From Solirubrobacteraceae bacterium (lineage in GTDB: Bacteria; Actinomycetota; Thermoleophilia; Solirubrobacterales; Solirubrobacteraceae), in assembly GCA_030151725.1 (NCBI GenBank), contig JASLDD010000188.1, positions 1 through 8,036 on the forward strand: a DNA stretch of 8,036 nucleotides, in the 5' to 3' direction. Below, in pieces: positions 6,022 to 8,036 of the stretch. The notes under the pieces were generated by a model that saw nothing but the letters and a program-made list of their open reading frames with translations, was not told the DNA's origin and ran no database searches. Made by a program: the position numbers and the translations under genes. Every line of letters starts with the position of its first letter. Position 1 is the stretch's first letter.

Positions 6022-8036
6022 ATGCTCAAGCTCGCTCGCTGGTCGACCACCCACCGCAAGTACGTAGTCATCGGATGGGTGCTCTTGTTGGTCGTCATCA
6101 ACGTCTTCGCCCAATCAGCTGGTACGAGCTACTCGAACAACTTCACCCTCCCGAACTCTGACGCTCAGCGCGCAGCGGACACCCTGCAGCGCAGCTTCCC
6201 AACACAGGCCGGTGACCGCGACACGATCGCCTTCAAGGTCAGCTCCGGCAGCGTCAGCGCTCCAGCAGTGCGCTCGCACATGAGCGCCATGTTCGGCGAA
6301 GTCGAAAAGCTCCCCCACGTCGCAGCCGTCATCAGCCCCTACGCCGGCGCCTCCGCCGGCAAGGCCATCTCCGCCAACGGCAAGATCGCCTTTGCGACCA
6401 TCGTGTTCGACGAAAAAGCCAACCTGCTGCCCGTAGGCGCCACCGAACGCGTCGTCAAAACGGCTGAGGCTGCCCGGCAATCGGGTCTGCAGGTCGACCT
6501 CGGAGGTCAGGCCATTGAGGCCACCGAGCAGGGCGGCTTCGGCGTCTCCACGGCGGTCGGGCTGCTCGCCGCGATCGTCGTGCTGCTGCTGACGTTCGGA
6601 TCGCTGATCGCCATGGGCCTGCCGATCGTCACCGCGCTGTTCGGGCTCGGCACCGGCCTCGGCGTGATCGCCCTCTTCACCCACGTGGTCGACACGCCCA
6701 ACTTCTCCTCCGAGCTCGCCGCCATGATCGGGCTGGGCGTCGGGATCGACTACGCGCTGTTCATCCTCACGCGCTTCCGCGAGGCATACGCCACCCCCGG
6801 CCCCACCTTCCAGGACGCCCGCGAGTCGGTCGTGCAGGCGATCGACACCGCCGGGCGCGCCGTGCTGTTCGCCGGCTCCACCGTCGTGATCGCGCTGCTC
6901 GGCATGATGCTGCTGGGCGTCGACTTCCTCTACGGCGTCGCCATCTCTGCATCCATCGGCGTGCTGCTCGTGATGCTCGCCTCGCTGACGCTGCTTCCGG
7001 CGCTGCTCACCCTCGCCGGAGCCAAAGTGGCAGCCGGCGGACGCAGGGCGCGTGCGCGAGCCGCAAAGCTGGCCGCCGAGGGCTCCCCGGCGACCAACGG
7101 CGCTCACTCGAGCACAGCCGCAGCGGGGGCCGCGTGGCTTCGTTGGAGCGCCTTTGTGGGACGGCGCCCGCGGACCATCGCCGCCGTCTCCGCGCTCGTC
7201 ATGCTCGCGATCGCCGCTCCCGCCACCGCGCTGCGCCTCGGCTCGAGCGACGCCTCCAACGACCCCGCCGGGCAGACAACGCACAAGGCCTACGAGCTTC
7301 TGGCCGAAGGCTTCGGACAAGGTTTCAACGGGCCGCTGCTCGTCGTCGCCAAGGTGCCCGCCGGTGGACACAGCGCCGTCGAAGGACTGCGCTCGGCCGT
7401 CGCCGCCACGCCGGGCGTCGCCGCGGTCGCCCCAGCCAAACTCAATCCCACCGGCGCCGTGGCGACAATAACCGTCTACCCGCGCTCCTCGCCGCAGGCA
7501 TATGCGACCACCCAACTAGTCGAACGCCTGCGCGACAAGGTTGTCCCGCCGCTCTCCAAGGGCACCGGGCTCACCGTATACGTCGGCGGCGTGACCGCTG
7601 GGGCGGTCGACTTCGCGACCACCCTGGGACACAAGCTGCCGCTGTTCATCGGCGTGGTCGTGCTGCTCTCGGCGCTGCTGCTGATGGTCGTGTTCCGCTC
7701 ACTGCTGATCCCGCTGCAGGCCGCCGTCATGAACCTGCTCAGCATCGGCGCCTCGCTCGGCGTGATCGTCGCGATCTTCCAATGGGGCTGGCTGAAGAGC
7801 CTGATGGGCGTCCAGGAAGGGCCGATCGAGTCGTTCATACCGGTGATGCTGTTCGCGATCGTTTTCGGTCTGTCGATGGACTACGAGGTGTTCCTCGTCT
7901 CGCGCATCCACGAGCGCTGGACGCACACGCGCGATAACTCCCGCGCGGTCGCCGAGGGCCTCGCACTGACCGGCCGCGGTCACCACGCGCCCGGTCAGCG
8001 ACAGGCCCTCGGCGACGGCGCGCGAGCTGTCGCGAG
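6022..8036 (+). CDS. MmpL family RND transporter (3' end missing; last ~20 codons not authentic)
   Basis: A membrane transporter of the MmpL/RND superfamily, which exports lipids, siderophores or drugs using the proton gradient; the cargo cannot be told from sequence. ATG 6022 has GGGAG seven bases upstream. TM1 is about residues 13-32, followed by an external domain to about 173. TM2-TM6 lie in about 174-336, including 'MIGLGVGIDYALFILTRFR' with the proton-relay D243-Y244. A basic, Ala-rich cytosolic linker (337-380) precedes TM7 (about 385-404), the second external domain (405-535) and TM8-TM10, with 'VFGLSMDYEVFLVSRIHERW' carrying D620-Y621. The frame stays open to the edge. After 'RAVAEGLALTGR' (ending near residue 652, base 7977) the family expects V-V-T-A-A, but the frame reads G-H-H-A-P instead because the DNA there is an inverted mmpL fragment. 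TM11-TM12 are therefore absent. The 5' leader carries a candidate promoter and inverted repeat. Confidence 0.93.
   Translation, partial: MLKLARWSTTHRKYVVIGWVLLLVVINVFAQSAGTSYSNNFTLPNSDAQRAADTLQRSFPTQAGDRDTIAFKVSSGSVSAPAVRSHMSAMFGEVEKLPHVAAVISPYAGASAGKAISANGKIAFATIVFDEKANLLPVGATERVVKTAEAARQSGLQVDLGGQAIEATEQGGFGVSTAVGLLAAIVVLLLTFGSLIAMGLPIVTALFGLGTGLGVIALFTHVVDTPNFSSELAAMIGLGVGIDYALFILTRFREAYATPGPTFQDARESVVQAIDTAGRAVLFAGSTVVIALLGMMLLGVDFLYGVAISASIGVLLVMLASLTLLPALLTLAGAKVAAGGRRARARAAKLAAEGSPATNGAHSSTAAAGAAWLRWSAFVGRRPRTIAAVSALVMLAIAAPATALRLGSSDASNDPAGQTTHKAYELLAEGFGQGFNGPLLVVAKVPAGGHSAVEGLRSAVAATPGVAAVAPAKLNPTGAVATITVYPRSSPQAYATTQLVERLRDKVVPPLSKGTGLTVYVGGVTAGAVDFATTLGHKLPLFIGVVVLLSALLLMVVFRSLLIPLQAAVMNLLSIGASLGVIVAIFQWGWLKSLMGVQEGPIESFIPVMLFAIVFGLSMDYEVFLVSRIHERWTHTRDNSRAVAEGLALTGRGHHAPGQRQALGDGARAVA
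7930..8034. repeat. Imperfect inverted repeat, 49-base arms, inside the MmpL reading frame
   Basis: Arm 1 (7930-7978) and the reverse complement of arm 2 (7986-8034) match at 41 of 49 positions by hand alignment, with a 14-base exact core (GTCGCCGAGGGCCT in arm 1). The arms are separated by 7 bases. Seven of the eight differences fall in codons of the shared protein frame whose product is the same or similar (Asp/Asp, Asn/Ser, Ser/Ser, Ala/Ala, Leu/Leu, Ala/Ser, Gly/Gly), a coding pattern. The repeat is therefore two homologous gene pieces in opposite orientation, not a structural hairpin. Confidence 0.85.
7972..8036 (-). other. Reverse-oriented fragment of a second mmpL-like gene at the window edge
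   Basis: Read on the minus strand from the right edge, this stretch encodes R-D-S-S-R-A-V-A-E-G-L-S-L-T-G-R-V-V-T-A-A, the conserved MmpL segment that follows the 'SMDYEVFLVSRIHE' helix. It includes the V-V-T-A-A that the forward gene lacks. Over 16 shared residues it differs from the forward copy only at N/S and A/S. It meets the forward copy at the 7-base overlap GGCCGCG (7972-7978). It is either a chimeric contig end joining a paralogue or a related strain's gene, or a true inverted junction. Confidence 0.75.

Noticed and set aside
6115..7515. 466-codon open frame on the minus strand, rich in Gly, Asp, Glu and Arg
   Set aside because: It is the antisense of the MmpL gene. Its Gly/Asp/His/Gln-rich low-complexity composition matches no family, while the plus strand shows clear MmpL motifs.
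7930..8034. Giant hairpin as a functional RNA, attachment site or transposon end
   Set aside because: Arm differences are mostly synonymous in the MmpL frame and both arms encode the same conserved protein segment, so homology of coding DNA explains it better than selected base pairing.
1..8036. tRNA, rRNA, CRISPR array or insertion sequence
   Set aside because: I saw no cloverleaf, no spaced repeat series, and no transposase or terminal inverted repeats with target duplications by eye on either strand.

Overview
The window reads as high-GC actinobacterial DNA, about two thirds G+C by eye, with strong G/C preference at third codon positions in most genes. The lipoprotein, the MmpL transporter and the flavin disulfide oxidoreductase resemble proteins common in Thermoleophilia/Solirubrobacterales. 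That placement is an inference from protein style; no rRNA or marker gene is present. Both ends cut a gene, so this may be a short contig.

Layout. Bases 1-243 (minus) hold the N-terminus of an AAA/RecF/SMC-type ATPase with a clear Walker A motif. A 290-base spacer separates it from a small divergent hypothetical gene (534-869, plus), possibly winged-helix. These two genes have a weaker G/C third-position bias than the rest. Next come a BCP/PrxQ peroxiredoxin (971-1438, minus) and, divergent from it across 82 bases, a secreted lipoprotein with a PQQ-type beta-propeller (1521-3029, plus). A two-gene minus-strand operon follows: a lipoamide-dehydrogenase-like flavoprotein (5273-3903), then a class I SAM methyltransferase (about 3865-3044), which ends 14 bases from the lipoprotein stop. 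Divergent from that operon is the AlgH/YqgE (UPF0301) gene (5331-5879, plus). It is followed by a strong hairpin, then an MmpL/RND transporter gene (6022 to the edge, plus).

How the genes relate. Two are thiol/disulfide redox proteins (peroxiredoxin and flavoprotein), and two or three concern the cell envelope (lipoprotein, MmpL, possibly AlgH). No joint pathway can be proved from the sequence; the only convincing operon is flavoprotein plus methyltransferase.

Most unusual points. (1) The last ~65 bases are an inverted, diverged copy of the MmpL segment just before them. The two arms (7930-7978 and 7986-8034) differ mainly at synonymous positions, so the second arm is a piece of another mmpL-like gene in reverse orientation. 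It is probably a chimeric contig end, less likely a real rearrangement, and the MmpL protein is authentic only to about residue 652. (2) The flavoprotein keeps its CX4C redox pair but has Phe where the family has the catalytic His-Pro. I see no clearly new multi-gene system here.
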